From contig NZ_SPQS01000008.1 in assembly GCF_004570865.1 (NCBI RefSeq), positions 124,001-188,000 on the forward strand: a DNA stretch of 64,000 bases. Direction: 5' to 3'. The notes under the pieces were generated by a model, which saw only the letters and a list, made by a program, of their open reading frames with translations, was not told the DNA's origin and ran no database searches. Below are positions 40,163 through 53,531 of the stretch, piece after piece. The position numbers and the translations under genes are program-made. Numbering within the stretch: the stretch's first letter is position 1; each line of letters begins with the position of its first letter. This DNA comes from Bradyrhizobium frederickii (GTDB lineage Bacteria; Pseudomonadota; Alphaproteobacteria; Rhizobiales; Xanthobacteraceae).

Positions 40163-40567
40163 ATGCAGATCGACGGCCAATGCCATTGCGGCGAGATCAC
40201 CTATCAAGCCGAGATCGACCTCGAGGCCGTGTCGGTTTGCCACTGCACCGATTGCCAGACCCTGACCGGCTCGCCGTTCCGCGTGACGGCCATCTGTTCG
40301 GGGGCCGACATCCGCCTGACCGCCGGCACGCCAAAAATCTACGGCAAGCGCGGCGACAACGGCCGGATGCGCTTCCAGCACTTCTGCGCCGATTGCGGGT
40401 CCCCGCTGTTCACCAGCGGCGAGGGCGACCAGGCCGACGATTGGGGCATCCGCTGGGGCTCTATCCGCCAGCGCGACAAGCTGCGCCCCGTCCGGCAGAT
40501 CTGGTGCCGGTCGGCCGCGGTGTGGATCGACGCGGTGCCGCTGCTGCCGGGGCGGCCGCAGGATTGA
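40163..40567 (+). CDS. GFA/CENP-V-family zinc protein
   Basis: The 134-residue protein has the zinc-binding cysteines of the GFA family in order: CHCGEITY (7-14), CHCTDCQ (26-32) and CADCGSPLF (75-83). The family is named for a glutathione-dependent formaldehyde-activating enzyme, but most members have no tested function. It stands alone between lon and tRNA-Val. Confidence 0.9.
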   Translation: MQIDGQCHCGEITYQAEIDLEAVSVCHCTDCQTLTGSPFRVTAICSGADIRLTAGTPKIYGKRGDNGRMRFQHFCADCGSPLFTSGEGDQADDWGIRWGSIRQRDKLRPVRQIWCRSAAVWIDAVPLLPGRPQD

Positions 40568-40627
40568 GGCCGGGACTGAAGTTCCGCGCTTGCCCGTCCG
40601 GGGCCTGTGAGGCTAAAGAGGCGGCGA

Positions 40628-40704
40628 GGGCGGTTAGCTCAGCTGGTTAGAGCATCTCGTTTACACCGAGAGGGTCCGCGGTTCGAATCCGTGACCGCCC
40701 ACCA
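40628..40704 (+). tRNA. tRNA-Val (anticodon TAC)
   Basis: A 77-nt cloverleaf with acceptor GGGCGGT/ACCGCCC, D arm TAGCTCAGCTGGTTAGAGC, anticodon loop TTTACAC (TAC), T arm GGTTCGAATCC and encoded CCA. In many rhizobia tRNA-Val lies between the lon-hup genes and tRNA-Asp/nuo; here 13 kb separates it from tRNA-Asp. Confidence 0.96.
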
Positions 40705-40745
40705 ATCTGCCGGTCGGTGCATTTGCGATTCAGCGCGGATCGGAT

Positions 40746-41843
40746 CTACCCGACCGGCTCCTCGCGCGCGACGTCTGCGCTGGCCGTGGCGGCGGCTTGA
40801 TACCGGGTTTCCGCCGCTGACGGCTGCCATTGCCGAACCCAAGTGAGCGGGTTGGCCAGCAATGCTGTCAGCGGCTTGATCGCGGGTTTCTCGACAAGTG
40901 CAAAGATCAGCCAAGCCATGGCAGCGAGGAAACCCGGCAGCACGACGGCTCGAACGAGCAGGGCCGAATTATGGTCGCGGCCAATGTGAGCCCAGTGCAG
41001 GATCATATTCCCGATGTCCTGATGAAGCAGGTAGAGCGGATAGCTGATGACGCCGATGAAGGCCAAGGGGACGGCCACGGCGCGAAGCGATCGAAGCAGG
41101 ACATGGTCATACCGCGCGGCAAGATAGACGGCCGCTGTGCCGGACCATAGCAGTAGCGACCGGTACATCTCGATTGCGACCGACGGCTGCTTGACGTTGA
41201 AATTCAGATGATAGAGTTCGACCGAGAACGCCACGGCGATTCCAATGATCGCCTCCCTGCTGCGCCCCCTGACGAGAGCTGCGACGCTCATGCCGGCAAT
41301 GAAGAACGGAAAGAAATCATTTGAGGTGTAGAAGTCCGCGCTGGTGGTCAGGGTCCGGAATATGGTCACCACGCAGAGCAACGCCAAGAGCCGTTGCTTG
41401 AGGCCCAGCGCCATCATCACGAAGCAGAAGAGGTAGAACTGAAATTCAATCTGCAATGACCAATAGGCGCCGTCGGGCAAATGATGATCGACGTGGAGGA
41501 CGTTGAGAGTCGGAAGAGATATCAGCGTATAGACGTAGTCGAACCAAGTCACTCCACGGCCTTGCTCGACCAGATCGGGCATCACATTCTTGAACAGCGT
41601 CGTCAGGAAGCCGCAGACGATCAGCGCGGGAAGCAGGCGGCCGAGCCGCTTGGCATAGAAGTGCCAGGCTGTTTGCGACGTCTCGGCACTGAATGCGATG
41701 CAATAGCCGCTGATGATGAAAAACAGCAGGACGCCAAACGTACCGCGATTGAAGACCTGAAGCGGCACAAAATGATAGAGCAGCACCCAGATGATCGCGA
41801 TGGCGCGCAGGCAATCGATGCCGACTGATCGTTCGGATTTCAA
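40746..41843 (-). CDS. Acyltransferase 3 family membrane protein (TTG start)
   Basis: This integral membrane enzyme of the OafA/NodX type probably transfers acetyl or another acyl group to a surface sugar. The family start is visible as IDCLRAIAIIWVLLYHF with the key His, followed by about ten helices and GYCIAFS and YWSLQIEFQFYL. I use TTG at 41843, giving 365 residues, because the family begins just there and GGGGA precedes it by about 8 nt; no ATG is in frame nearby. A much longer open frame upstream is only the antisense of the methyltransferase gene. Confidence 0.83.
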   Translation of the reverse strand: MKSERSVGIDCLRAIAIIWVLLYHFVPLQVFNRGTFGVLLFFIISGYCIAFSAETSQTAWHFYAKRLGRLLPALIVCGFLTTLFKNVMPDLVEQGRGVTWFDYVYTLISLPTLNVLHVDHHLPDGAYWSLQIEFQFYLFCFVMMALGLKQRLLALLCVVTIFRTLTTSADFYTSNDFFPFFIAGMSVAALVRGRSREAIIGIAVAFSVELYHLNFNVKQPSVAIEMYRSLLLWSGTAAVYLAARYDHVLLRSLRAVAVPLAFIGVISYPLYLLHQDIGNMILHWAHIGRDHNSALLVRAVVLPGFLAAMAWLIFALVEKPAIKPLTALLANPLTWVRQWQPSAAETRYQAAATASADVAREEPVG

Positions 41844-42047
41844 AGGGTTTCCCCATGTTTCCCGAGTTAGAACAGTGGGTCTCGATTGTGTCAACTCTGG
41901 ACCGGTCGCACACGTCGCTCCCGTACCTTTCCGCTCGCGACTGTAGCTGCCGTCAGATAGCTCGCCGGAATCGGTCTTGCGTCCGGGAACTGCATGCGGA
42001 TAAGCCTCTTTCGGCGGGGCGGGCGGCCCAGCCCGAAGGAGAATGCG

Positions 42048-42905
42048 ATGCAACAGCCTGGCCACGAGCAGAATGCCGACCAGATCGCCTATTGGAACGG
42101 CCCGAGCGGGCAGCGCTGGGCCGATCGCCACGCGGCCCAGGAGAACCTGCTCGGACCCATTGCCGACGCGCTGATCGACCGCGCCCGGCCGAAGCCGGGT
42201 GAGCGCGTCCTCGACGTCGGCTGCGGCTCCGGCGCGACGACGTTCGCGTTCGCCAAGGCTGTCGCGCCTGACGGGTTTGCACTCGGCCTCGATGTCTCCG
42301 AGCCGATGCTGGCGCAGGCGCGCGCGTTTGCGCCGAAGGGCCTGCCGCTCGATTTCGTGCTGGCGGATGCGACCGTCCATCCGTTCGAGCCGGCGAGCTT
42401 CGATCTGCTGGCCTCCCGCTTCGGCGTGATGTTCTTCGCCGACCCAATCGTATCCTTCACCAACCTCCGCCGCGCGCTGAAGCCGTCCGGCCGGCTCGCC
42501 TTCGCCTGCTGGCGCGAGCCGAAGGAGAATCCGTGGATGATGGCGCCGCTGATGGCGGTCTACAAACATGTGCCCAAGATGCCGCCGGTCGGGCCGGAGG
42601 AGCCTGGCCCGTTCGCCTTCGCTTCGGAGGAGCGCGTGATGCGAATCCTCAAAGGGGCGGGCTTCGCGGACGTGGCAATGGAGCGGCAAGATCTGCCGAT
42701 GGATGTCGCGATCGGCGGCGGCCTCGATGCGGCGGTCGACGGCGCGCTCCAGATCGGCCCCGCCAGCCGCGCCCTGCAGGGCCATCCGCCGGAAACCTAT
42801 GCGGCCGCGAAGGCGTCGATCCGTGAGATGCTCGCGCCATTCCTGAAGGGGCAGAGCGTTCAGTTGCAAGGTGCGATCTGGATCGTGACGGCGAAGGCCG
42901 GGTGA
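42048..42905 (+). CDS. Class I SAM-dependent methyltransferase
   Basis: The 285-residue protein has SAM motif I VLDVGCGSGATTFAFA (about residues 56-71), motif II GLDVSEPML and the UbiE/COQ5-like layout with LRRALKPSGRLAFACW. ATG 42048 follows AAGGAG. It is divergent from the acyltransferase. The substrate is unknown. Confidence 0.9.
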   Translation: MQQPGHEQNADQIAYWNGPSGQRWADRHAAQENLLGPIADALIDRARPKPGERVLDVGCGSGATTFAFAKAVAPDGFALGLDVSEPMLAQARAFAPKGLPLDFVLADATVHPFEPASFDLLASRFGVMFFADPIVSFTNLRRALKPSGRLAFACWREPKENPWMMAPLMAVYKHVPKMPPVGPEEPGPFAFASEERVMRILKGAGFADVAMERQDLPMDVAIGGGLDAAVDGALQIGPASRALQGHPPETYAAAKASIREMLAPFLKGQSVQLQGAIWIVTAKAG

Positions 42906-42956
42906 GGCGCGCGCTGCTTCGCGATGTTGTGGCGTACGCCGTTGCCACACACTCGG

Positions 42957-43089
42957 CGTCGTCCCCGCGCACGCGGGGACCCATAACCACAGGGAGAACT
43001 TTGGCGTGAAGCTGGTAACTCCCAATCTTCGTCAAACGACTCCCTGGGTTATGGGTCCCGGATCTGCGCTTCGCTTGTCCGGGACGACG
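42957..43089. repeat. Inverted intergenic repeat of Bradyrhizobium type
   Basis: The left arm contains CCCGCGCACGCGGGG and ACCCATAACCACAGGGAG; the right arm TCCCTGGGTTATGGGT and TCCGGGACGACG. The arms are complementary over CCCATAACC/GGTTATGGG and at the outer ends CGTCGTCC/GGACGACG. I recall many copies of such elements between Bradyrhizobium genes. It fills the space between the convergent methyltransferase and cation transporter genes. Confidence 0.7.
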
Positions 43090-43117
43090 GCGGGGATTGG
43101 AGCGGCTGCGCAACCCC

Positions 43118-44095
43118 TCACACCACATCATCCGGCGCCAGCGCGCAGCCGTTATCGGGATGGGTCTCGACCTGGAGCGTGGTGTGGCCGATGCGGAAGG
43201 ATGTCTTCAAGAGCTGCGCCGTCTGCATCAGGAATGCGTCGTCCGTGCCCGCGGGCATGACGAGGTGGCAGGTCAGCGCCGTCTCGGTGGTCGAGATCGG
43301 CCAGACATGGAGATCGTGGATCCCTGAGACGCCGGGACGCGCCAGAAGGAACGCCCGGATCGCAGCAAGGTCGGTGCCCTTGGGCACTGCGGCCATCGAC
43401 ATGTCGACGGAGCCGCGCAACAGGCTGGTGGTGCTCCAGAGAATCGTGGCGCAGATGACGAGGCTGGTGACGGGATCGAGCCAGAGCCAGCCGGTCCAGA
43501 TGATCAGCGCCGCCGAGATCACGACGCCGAGTGAGACCGCGGCGTCCGCCGCCATGTGCAGGTACGCGCCCTCGATGTTGATGTCGTCGCTGCGTCCGCG
43601 CGCGAACAGCAGCGCGGTGAAGCCGTTGATGAGGATGCCGATGCCGGCGACCACCATCACGGTGACGCCCGCGACCGGCTCCGGCGCGCGCAGGCGCAGG
43701 ATCGCCTCCCAGCCGATCGCGCCGGTCGCGACCAGCAGAAACACCGCATTGGCCAGCGCCGCCAGGATGGTGGAGGCACGAAAGCCGTAGGTGAAGCGGC
43801 CGCTCGGCGCGCGGCGCGCCGCGATCGAGGCGCCCCAGGCGATGACGAGGCCGAGCACGTCCGACAGGTTATGGCCGGCGTCGGCGAGCAGGGCGGTGGA
43901 GTTGCCGATATAGCCGTAGATCGCCTCGGCCACGACCAGCGCGGTGTTGAGCGAAATGCCGAGCGCGAACGCCTTGCCGAAATTCGCGGGGGCATGGACA
44001 TGGCCGTGCCCATGACCATGATCATGATCATGATCATGATCATGCGAATGGCCGGCATGATCATGGTGGTGATGAGCGTGGTGATCGTGGCCCAA
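43118..44095 (-). CDS. Cation diffusion facilitator (CzcD/ZitB type), TTG start
   Basis: The transporter exports zinc, cobalt or cadmium in exchange for protons. The 325-residue protein has a His/Asp-rich N-terminus of 35 residues, six helices and the metal-site residues in LLADAGHNLSDVLGL and LHMAADAAVSLGVV, then the cytoplasmic ferredoxin-like domain ending in HTTLQVE. No ATG is in frame; TTG at 44095 lies 2 nt after the czcA stop codon, with GGGGAG upstream, so translation is coupled to czcA. It is the last gene of the czc operon. Confidence 0.9.
   Translation of the reverse strand: MGHDHHAHHHHDHAGHSHDHDHDHDHGHGHGHVHAPANFGKAFALGISLNTALVVAEAIYGYIGNSTALLADAGHNLSDVLGLVIAWGASIAARRAPSGRFTYGFRASTILAALANAVFLLVATGAIGWEAILRLRAPEPVAGVTVMVVAGIGILINGFTALLFARGRSDDINIEGAYLHMAADAAVSLGVVISAALIIWTGWLWLDPVTSLVICATILWSTTSLLRGSVDMSMAAVPKGTDLAAIRAFLLARPGVSGIHDLHVWPISTTETALTCHLVMPAGTDDAFLMQTAQLLKTSFRIGHTTLQVETHPDNGCALAPDDVV
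44017..44044. repeat. ATGATC microsatellite inside the His-rich region
   Basis: The 6-bp unit ATGATC is repeated about four and a half times. On the coding (minus) strand it encodes alternating His-Asp in the metal-binding N-terminus of the cation transporter. Copy number could change by slippage in steps of two residues. Confidence 0.75.
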
Positions 44096-44097
44096 TT

Positions 44098-48273
<4,176 letters not shown>

Positions 48274-48277
<4 letters not shown>

Positions 48278-49551
48278 CGTGCGCTCTCCCGCGCCAGCGT
48301 AAAGGGATTGCCGACGAGGCCTTCGATGGTCGCGACGCCTGCATGGAAATTCTGCAGCGCCTCCTGCTCGCGCAGCCGCGCCTGGGTGACGCTGGCCTGG
48401 GCATCGAGCACCTCGAGCAGGGTGAAGCGGCCCTGGCCGTAGCCTTGCGAGATCGCCTCGGACGCCTCAACGGCCTTGGGAATGGCGGTCTCGCGCAGCA
48501 CCGCGAGTTCGCGCAGCGAGCCCTGCAGCGAGTCGTAGGCGCGCCCCGCAATCACGATCAGCGTGTTGCGGTTGGCCTCGCGCTCGGCTTTGGTCTTGGC
48601 AAGGCTTTCCTGCGCCGACAGGATGTTGCCCTGGTTCTGGTCGAACACGGGGATCGGAACCGAGAGGGACAGCCGAACCGCGTCGTCATTGGTCTCGCTA
48701 TAGTGACGCCAGCCGGCGGCAATCCGTACATCAGGATAGGGCTTGAGCCGCGCCAGCAGCAGCTCGGCGTTGCGCTGGGCAAACACCGCGGTCCAGCGCA
48801 CCAGCTGCGGATTGGCGTCGATGGCGGCGACGACGGACTGGAAGGTCGGCGGCTTGCCCATGGTGTCGAGCCGACCGGAGACCTCGCCGAATTTCGCGGC
48901 GGGATCGCCCATCAGCACCGCAAGCTCGCGCCGGGCGCTCGCCAGGCTCGCCTTGAAGCGTTCGCGGTCGGCCCTCACGAGGGCGGAGGCGACCTCGGCG
49001 CGGCCGGTCTCGGCCGGCGAGGAGGCGCCGGCCTCGACGCGGCGGCGCAGCAGCGGGGTCAGGCGGTCGATGGCGGCGATCTGCTCGTCGAGGATTTGGA
49101 TGCGGCGCTGCGCGCCGAGCACGCTGAGGAAGGCGATCGCGGTCTCCGACAGCACTTCGAGCCTGACGGCCTTGCGCTGGATTGCCGCGACTTCGACACC
49201 GGCCGCTCCGGCCGCGATCCGCGCGTCGCGCTTGCCGAACAGCTCGAAGGCCTGGCTGATCTGGAGCGTGGTCTCGGCCGATCGCGTCCCGCGATATTTG
49301 CCGGAGCCGAACGAATCGTCCTGCTCGTAGGACAGTTCCGGATTGAGCAGCGCGCCGGCCTGGATGCGCTGGCCCGTGGCGATGCCGACGTCGCGCTCCG
49401 CCGCCGTCAGCCGCGGGCTCGCGGCCAGCGCACGCGACAGTGCACTGCGCATCGTCAAAGTCTGGGCCTGCGACGGCAGTGCAAGAGCCACTCCGGCAAT
49501 CAGACACGCTGCCGCGCACGCCAGGCGCGCGGCCATTCCCCTGCGAAACAT
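48274..49551 (-). CDS. czcC: TolC-family outer-membrane channel (CzcC type)
   Basis: The 425-residue protein has a signal peptide ending near PSQAQ, then two copies of the TolC helical repeat with LNPELSYEQDD, and the second-half motif LSVPIPVFDQNQG, both typical. It makes the outer-membrane exit duct. It is followed without gap by czcB and preceded by a small His/Cys protein. Confidence 0.93.
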
Positions 49552-49605
49552 GAAACCGACCTGTGAAGGATGAACCTAATGGGCGCAGACGCCCGACCAA
49601 TCCGT

Positions 49606-49968
49606 TCAGGCAATGCGTTTGGGAGGCGGAGAGTCGGTTTCGGGGACAATGCCGGCGAGCCGGGAGGCATGTTGCGGGCGTGTTGCCGGCACGGGCGCGA
49701 CCGACGCGGCCGATGGCGCCGGCTGGGTGACCGCCAGCGAGAAGCAGCCATGACAATGATGGCCGCCGACGGCCTTGTGGTCGCTATGGCCCGAGGGTTC
49801 ACCCAGGACCGCGGCAGCCTCCGAGCCACCGCCGGGCGTGGTCACGTCGATATCGTGCGAGGCGTGCAGCGCGCCCGCAAGCAGATAGACCACCGCGATC
49901 AGCACGGACAGCAGCCCGCGCCAATGGCACGGACGGCAGGTTGCTGAGGGCTGGCGGGTGGCGAGCAC
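49606..49968 (-). CDS. Small exported or membrane protein with His/Cys motif upstream of czcC
   Basis: The 120-residue frame has one hydrophobic helix (LLSVLIAVVYLLAGALHASHD) near the start and a likely metal-binding motif SDHKAVGGHHCHGCFS. It lies 54 nt upstream of czcC in the same direction and probably opens the operon. I start it at GTG 49968; a TTG at 50055 is the only other upstream choice and neither has a strong ribosome site. It resembles small DUF2946-like proteins found at metal-resistance loci, but I am not sure of the family. Confidence 0.6.
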   Translation of the reverse strand: MLATRQPSATCRPCHWRGLLSVLIAVVYLLAGALHASHDIDVTTPGGGSEAAAVLGEPSGHSDHKAVGGHHCHGCFSLAVTQPAPSAASVAPVPATRPQHASRLAGIVPETDSPPPKRIA

Positions 49969-50177
49969 GACGTCACTCTGGTTGCGGTCGGTGCCCGGCC
50001 TAGCATGGCGGCCGGAACAGTGTCGACCCGCAACATTGTTACGTCCCTGGAACAATCGCCGCAGCGGTGCACGCGAGCCGATCGCGTTTCATCGGCGGGC
50101 GATATGGCGCCGGCGTGAAGCGAATGTCTCGATCGTGGCCGTGCGAACCGGCGCCGGTGCGGCGGTCGCAGACACGG

Positions 50178-50211
50178 AAAGGCCCCAGCCGGAACTAGCC
50201 GACTGAGGCCT
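50178..50211. terminator. Hairpin upstream of the small membrane gene
   Basis: AAGGCC (50178-50183) pairs with GGCCTT (50206-50211), with an inner CCAGCCGG/CCGACTG-type stem. It lies in the 379-nt gap between the czc operon and the next plus-strand gene and could insulate them. The palindrome GGAACGTTCC near 50292-50301 is the only other clear structure in the gap. Confidence 0.4.
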
Positions 50212-50347
50212 TGTGCTCACAATCTTCATCCTCGGGACTCCAGCACTTAATTCACATCTCGCCCATTCGTTCCCGCCGATCTCTGCAATTTGGAACGTTC
50301 CTCATACGTCGCGATTAGGCGTCAGAAGAAACTGAGGAGGACGGACA

Positions 50348-50422
50348 ATGGACGGACTGATTTATCTGATCGGCTTGATCGTCGTCATCATGGCGATCCT
50401 GTCGTTCTTCGGCCTGCGTTGA
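50348..50422 (+). CDS. Tiny 24-residue membrane protein
   Basis: A 25-codon frame begins with ATG 50348 and has a strong ribosome site, GAGGAGG, 7 nt upstream. The product starts MDGLIYLIGLIVV and ends SFFGLR: one hydrophobic helix with a terminal basic residue. I recall near-identical tiny proteins in other rhizobia. The next gene starts 10 nt after its stop, so they are probably one operon. It is too short for most gene finders. Function unknown. Confidence 0.7.
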   Translation: MDGLIYLIGLIVVIMAILSFFGLR

Positions 50423-50432
50423 GAGGACGACA

Positions 50433-51317
50433 ATGGAAACGCTCGTACGGGAAGAAATCATGGAAGGCGGCCTGGAGGGCGAAGCCTCCCGCCCCATCCA
50501 ATGGAGCTCGGTGTTCGCAGGCGCTCTCGCCGCCAGCGCAATGTCGTTCATCCTGATCGGATTTGGTGTCGCGGTCGGCTTGGGGGTCAGTTCGGCCTCG
50601 CCGACCTGGCGCGATGCATCGGCAGCGCTGGCGCTGCTCTCCGGGCTCTATCTGATCATCCAGGCGATCATCAGCTTCGGCTTCGGCGGCTACATCGCCG
50701 GCCGGACGGCCCGACCGGCGCCAGCGCTTGCAACCATCGAGGATGATGGCGAGCGGCGGGACGGCCTGCACGGGCTCACCTCCTGGGCCCTGGCCGTGCT
50801 GGCCGGCGCGGCTCTGCTCGCGCTGCTCGGCGCTGCTGCGCTCGACCGTTCGCCGATGCGGAGTTCAGCCAGCAATACGTCCGCGGCCGAGCCTCTGTTG
50901 AGCTATGAGCTCGACAAGCTGTTCCGCGCACCCCGCCGCGCGCCGAACATCGATCTGAGGGAGGCGCGTGCTGAAGCGGGACGCATTCTGATGACGTCGT
51001 CCAGCCACAGCGGCGTCAGCACCGATGACCGGGCCTACCTGGTGCAACAGGTTGCTGGTCTCACAGGGCTGGCGGCCCCCGACGCCGAACGGCGCGTCGA
51101 TGCGCTGATCGCGGATTCGAAGACGGCGATCAACCGTGCGCGGCGCAACTCGATCATCGTGGCATTCTCGGTCGCGGCCGCGACCCTGATCGGCGCCGCG
51201 GTGGCCTGGGCTGCAGCCGTCGCCGGCGGACGGCATCGCGATGGAGAGCCGTTGCCGAATTGGATGGCGAGCTCAAATCGTTTCCATCGCAATCCGCGCG
51301 TGATGCCGGTGTCGTAG
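50433..51317 (+). CDS. Membrane protein of unknown function, 294 aa
   Basis: The protein has about four membrane helices: near residues 27-52, 62-88, 107-130 and 238-262. Between helices 3 and 4 lies a soluble part with conserved-looking ELDKLFRAPRRAPNIDLREAR and DRAYLVQQVAGLTGL. It follows the 24-residue membrane protein closely. I recognise it only as a rhizobial hypothetical, without domain. Its stop lies 16 bp from the corrected stop of the convergent hydrolase. Confidence 0.75.
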   Translation: METLVREEIMEGGLEGEASRPIQWSSVFAGALAASAMSFILIGFGVAVGLGVSSASPTWRDASAALALLSGLYLIIQAIISFGFGGYIAGRTARPAPALATIEDDGERRDGLHGLTSWALAVLAGAALLALLGAAALDRSPMRSSASNTSAAEPLLSYELDKLFRAPRRAPNIDLREARAEAGRILMTSSSHSGVSTDDRAYLVQQVAGLTGLAAPDAERRVDALIADSKTAINRARRNSIIVAFSVAAATLIGAAVAWAAAVAGGRHRDGEPLPNWMASSNRFHRNPRVMPVS

Positions 51318-51333
51318 CTTTCGAGGCGTGCCT

Positions 51334-52150
51334 CTACCTGCCTGTGCCCGCGTGCCGGCGGACGAACTCGGTAACGAGACTTGTGACGTCCGCCGGGCGC
51401 TCCAGGCTGGGGGAGATGGGCTACGTCGGGCATTTCATGGCCCTGCGCGCCCGGGACTGCCGCGACGACGTGGCGACAGCGATCCTGAACATAGGGGAAG
51501 TCGAGCTCACCCCAGACGACGAGGGTGGGCACCGCGATCTCATGAAGCCGGTGGTAGAAGGGTTGAATATCGACGTCCGATCCGAACGGTGCGGAGCGGA
51601 GTGCGATGCCGTTCATGTCGAGAAACAGATCGCGGGCGGGACCGGTGACGCGGCCCTCGGGGGCCCGCGGGCCATCCAGCAACAGGCGCGCCTTCATCGC
51701 GTTCAACCGTTCGAGGTCGCCTGAGGCCTCGGCCTGCTTCGATTGCTTCATCAACGCCTCGATGTCGGGGGCATAGTCCGGATCGGGTGCGCCTGCGACA
51801 TTCGGAGCGATCAGAACGAGGGCGCGAACGCGGGAGGGATGCCGGACCGCGGCATCGAGCGCGATGCGCCCGCCGAGCGAGCAGCCGATGAGGATTGCGG
51901 GCTGGCCGCCTGCGGTCGCCTCCAGCACCGCGACGAGGTCGGCGAGGGCGGAAAAGTCTTCAGGCTCGGCGCGGGTTTCGCCGAACCCGCGTCGGTCATA
52001 GGCAACTGCTCTGTGGGTCGCGCTCATCCAATCGAATTGGGCGCGCCACATGCGCCGGTCGCACACATTGGCATGAAGAAAGACGACGGTCTCGGCGTCG
52101 CCTGCGACTTCCGTTGCGAGGCTGGCACGGCCGGATGCGATGTATTGCAT
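51334..52150 (-). CDS. Alpha/beta hydrolase with a frameshift near the C-terminus
   Basis: The protein begins MQYIASGRASLATEVAGD and shows the triad Ser in LIGCSLGGRIALD, Asp in VVWGELDFP and His in MPDVAHLP. After that His the frame reads an unrelated Arg/Ala-rich tail to 51035. If one base is removed from the run of five G at 51409-51413 (plus strand), the frame continues HLPSLERPADVTSLVTEFV and stops at 51334, the normal family ending. The coordinates given use this correction (271 residues). Either a one-base sequencing error or a true indel; the triad itself is intact. It follows pepT by 29 nt. Confidence 0.8.
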
Positions 52151-52179
52151 CGAATTGCGAAGTTGATTCTCGTCGCGCG

Positions 52180-53430
52180 TCAGGCCTTCTCCTCCCAGAT
52201 CATCGCGAGATGGACGATGGTCTGCACCGCCTTTTCCATGTCCTGCCGGCTGACCCATTCGAGCCGGGAGTGAAAGGCGTGCTCGCCGGCAAAGATGTTG
52301 GGGCAGGGCAGGCCCATGAAGGACAGGCGCGAGCCGTCGGTGCCGCCGCGGATCGCGGTGCGCATCGGGCGCAGCCCGGCGCGGCGGATCGCCTCGATGG
52401 CGTATTCGAGCACGTGCGGGTGACGGTCGATCACCTGCTTCATGTTGCGGTATTGCTCCTTCACCTCGAATTTGTAGGTCGAGCGCGGATAGTCCTTCAT
52501 CACGTCCTTGACGATGCTCTCGAGCAGGTCCTCCTTCTCCTTCAGCCCTTCCTCGCTGAAGTCGCGGACGATGAAGGACAGCGTCGCCTGCTCCAGCGCG
52601 CCCTCGATGCCGATCGGATGCAGAAAACCCTGCTTGCCCGAGGTCGTCTCCGGCGAGCAGCCTTCGCGAGGCAGCCGCTCGACGATGGCAGCCGCGATCT
52701 TGATGGCGTGCTCCATCTTGCCCTTGGCGTAGCCGGGATGAGCGCTGACGCCGTTGATGGTGATGGTGGCGCCATCGGCCGAGAAGGTCTCGTCCTCGAC
52801 GCAGCCGGCGCTTTCGCCGTCCATGGTGTAGCCGAAATCGGCGCCGAGCTTCTTCAGGTCGACATTGTCGACGCCGCGGCCGATCTCCTCGTCCGGCGTG
52901 AACAGGATCTTGATGGTGCCGTGCTTCACGTCGGGATTGTTGATGAAGAAATGCGCGGCATCCATGATCTCGGCGACGCCGGCCTTGTTGTCGGCACCCA
53001 ATAGCGTCGTGCCGTCGGTGGTGATGATGTCGTTGCCGATCTGGTTCTTCAGCGCCGGATGCTCATTGAAGCGGATCACCTGGCTGGGGTCGCCCGGCAG
53101 GGCGAGGTCGCCGCCGCGATAGTTCTTCCAGATCTGCGGCTTGACGTCCTTGCCGGTGACGTCGGGCGAGGTGTCCATGTGCGAGCAAAAGCAGATCACC
53201 GGCACCTTCTTGTCGGTGTTGGCCGGGATCGTGCCGTAGACGTAGCCATAATCGTCAAGATGCGCGTCCGCGACGCCCATGGCTTTCAGCTCGGCGGCGA
53301 GCACGCGGCCGAGATCCTTCTGCTTCTCGGTCGAGGGCGAGCGGGGGGATTCCGGATCGGACTGGGTGTCGATGGTGACGTAGCGCAGGAAGCGCTCGGT
53401 CACGGTGTGCGAAAAGGTGAGAGAGGACAT
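52180..53430 (-). CDS. pepT: Peptidase T (tripeptide aminopeptidase)
   Basis: PepT removes the N-terminal residue from tripeptides in the cytoplasm. The 416-residue M20-family enzyme has the metal-binding CFCSHMDTSPD (first His and catalytic Asp), TTDGTTLLGADNKAGVAEI with the second Asp, and FTPDEEIGRG with the catalytic Glu pair. It is full length. The hydrolase gene follows in the same direction. Confidence 0.96.
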   Translation of the reverse strand: MSSLTFSHTVTERFLRYVTIDTQSDPESPRSPSTEKQKDLGRVLAAELKAMGVADAHLDDYGYVYGTIPANTDKKVPVICFCSHMDTSPDVTGKDVKPQIWKNYRGGDLALPGDPSQVIRFNEHPALKNQIGNDIITTDGTTLLGADNKAGVAEIMDAAHFFINNPDVKHGTIKILFTPDEEIGRGVDNVDLKKLGADFGYTMDGESAGCVEDETFSADGATITINGVSAHPGYAKGKMEHAIKIAAAIVERLPREGCSPETTSGKQGFLHPIGIEGALEQATLSFIVRDFSEEGLKEKEDLLESIVKDVMKDYPRSTYKFEVKEQYRNMKQVIDRHPHVLEYAIEAIRRAGLRPMRTAIRGGTDGSRLSFMGLPCPNIFAGEHAFHSRLEWVSRQDMEKAVQTIVHLAMIWEEKA

Positions 53431-53531
53431 TTCTGGTCAACCGCCGGGTCAGGGGATGAGAGGCGGTATACCAGAAAGCGGGCCGCGTTGCGGCTGGATC
53501 GAGTTGAGATCAGGCCTAACGAAACCTTGCC

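Noticed and set aside
41844..43025. N-terminal extension that would fuse a long domain to the acyltransferase
   Set aside because: The extension is antisense of the methyltransferase gene; the family start and a ribosome site lie at 41843.
44005..44060. Short repeats as a CRISPR array
   Set aside because: The unit is 6 bp without spacers and lies inside a coding sequence. No CRISPR array was seen in the window.
50292..50320. EcfG promoter for the small membrane operon at GGAAC
   Set aside because: No CGTT-like element at 16-17 nt; the GGAAC is part of a GGAACGTTCC palindrome.
51035..51333. C-terminal tail of the hydrolase as a real domain
   Set aside because: It is low-complexity, antisense to the membrane protein gene, and disappears if one base of the G run is removed.
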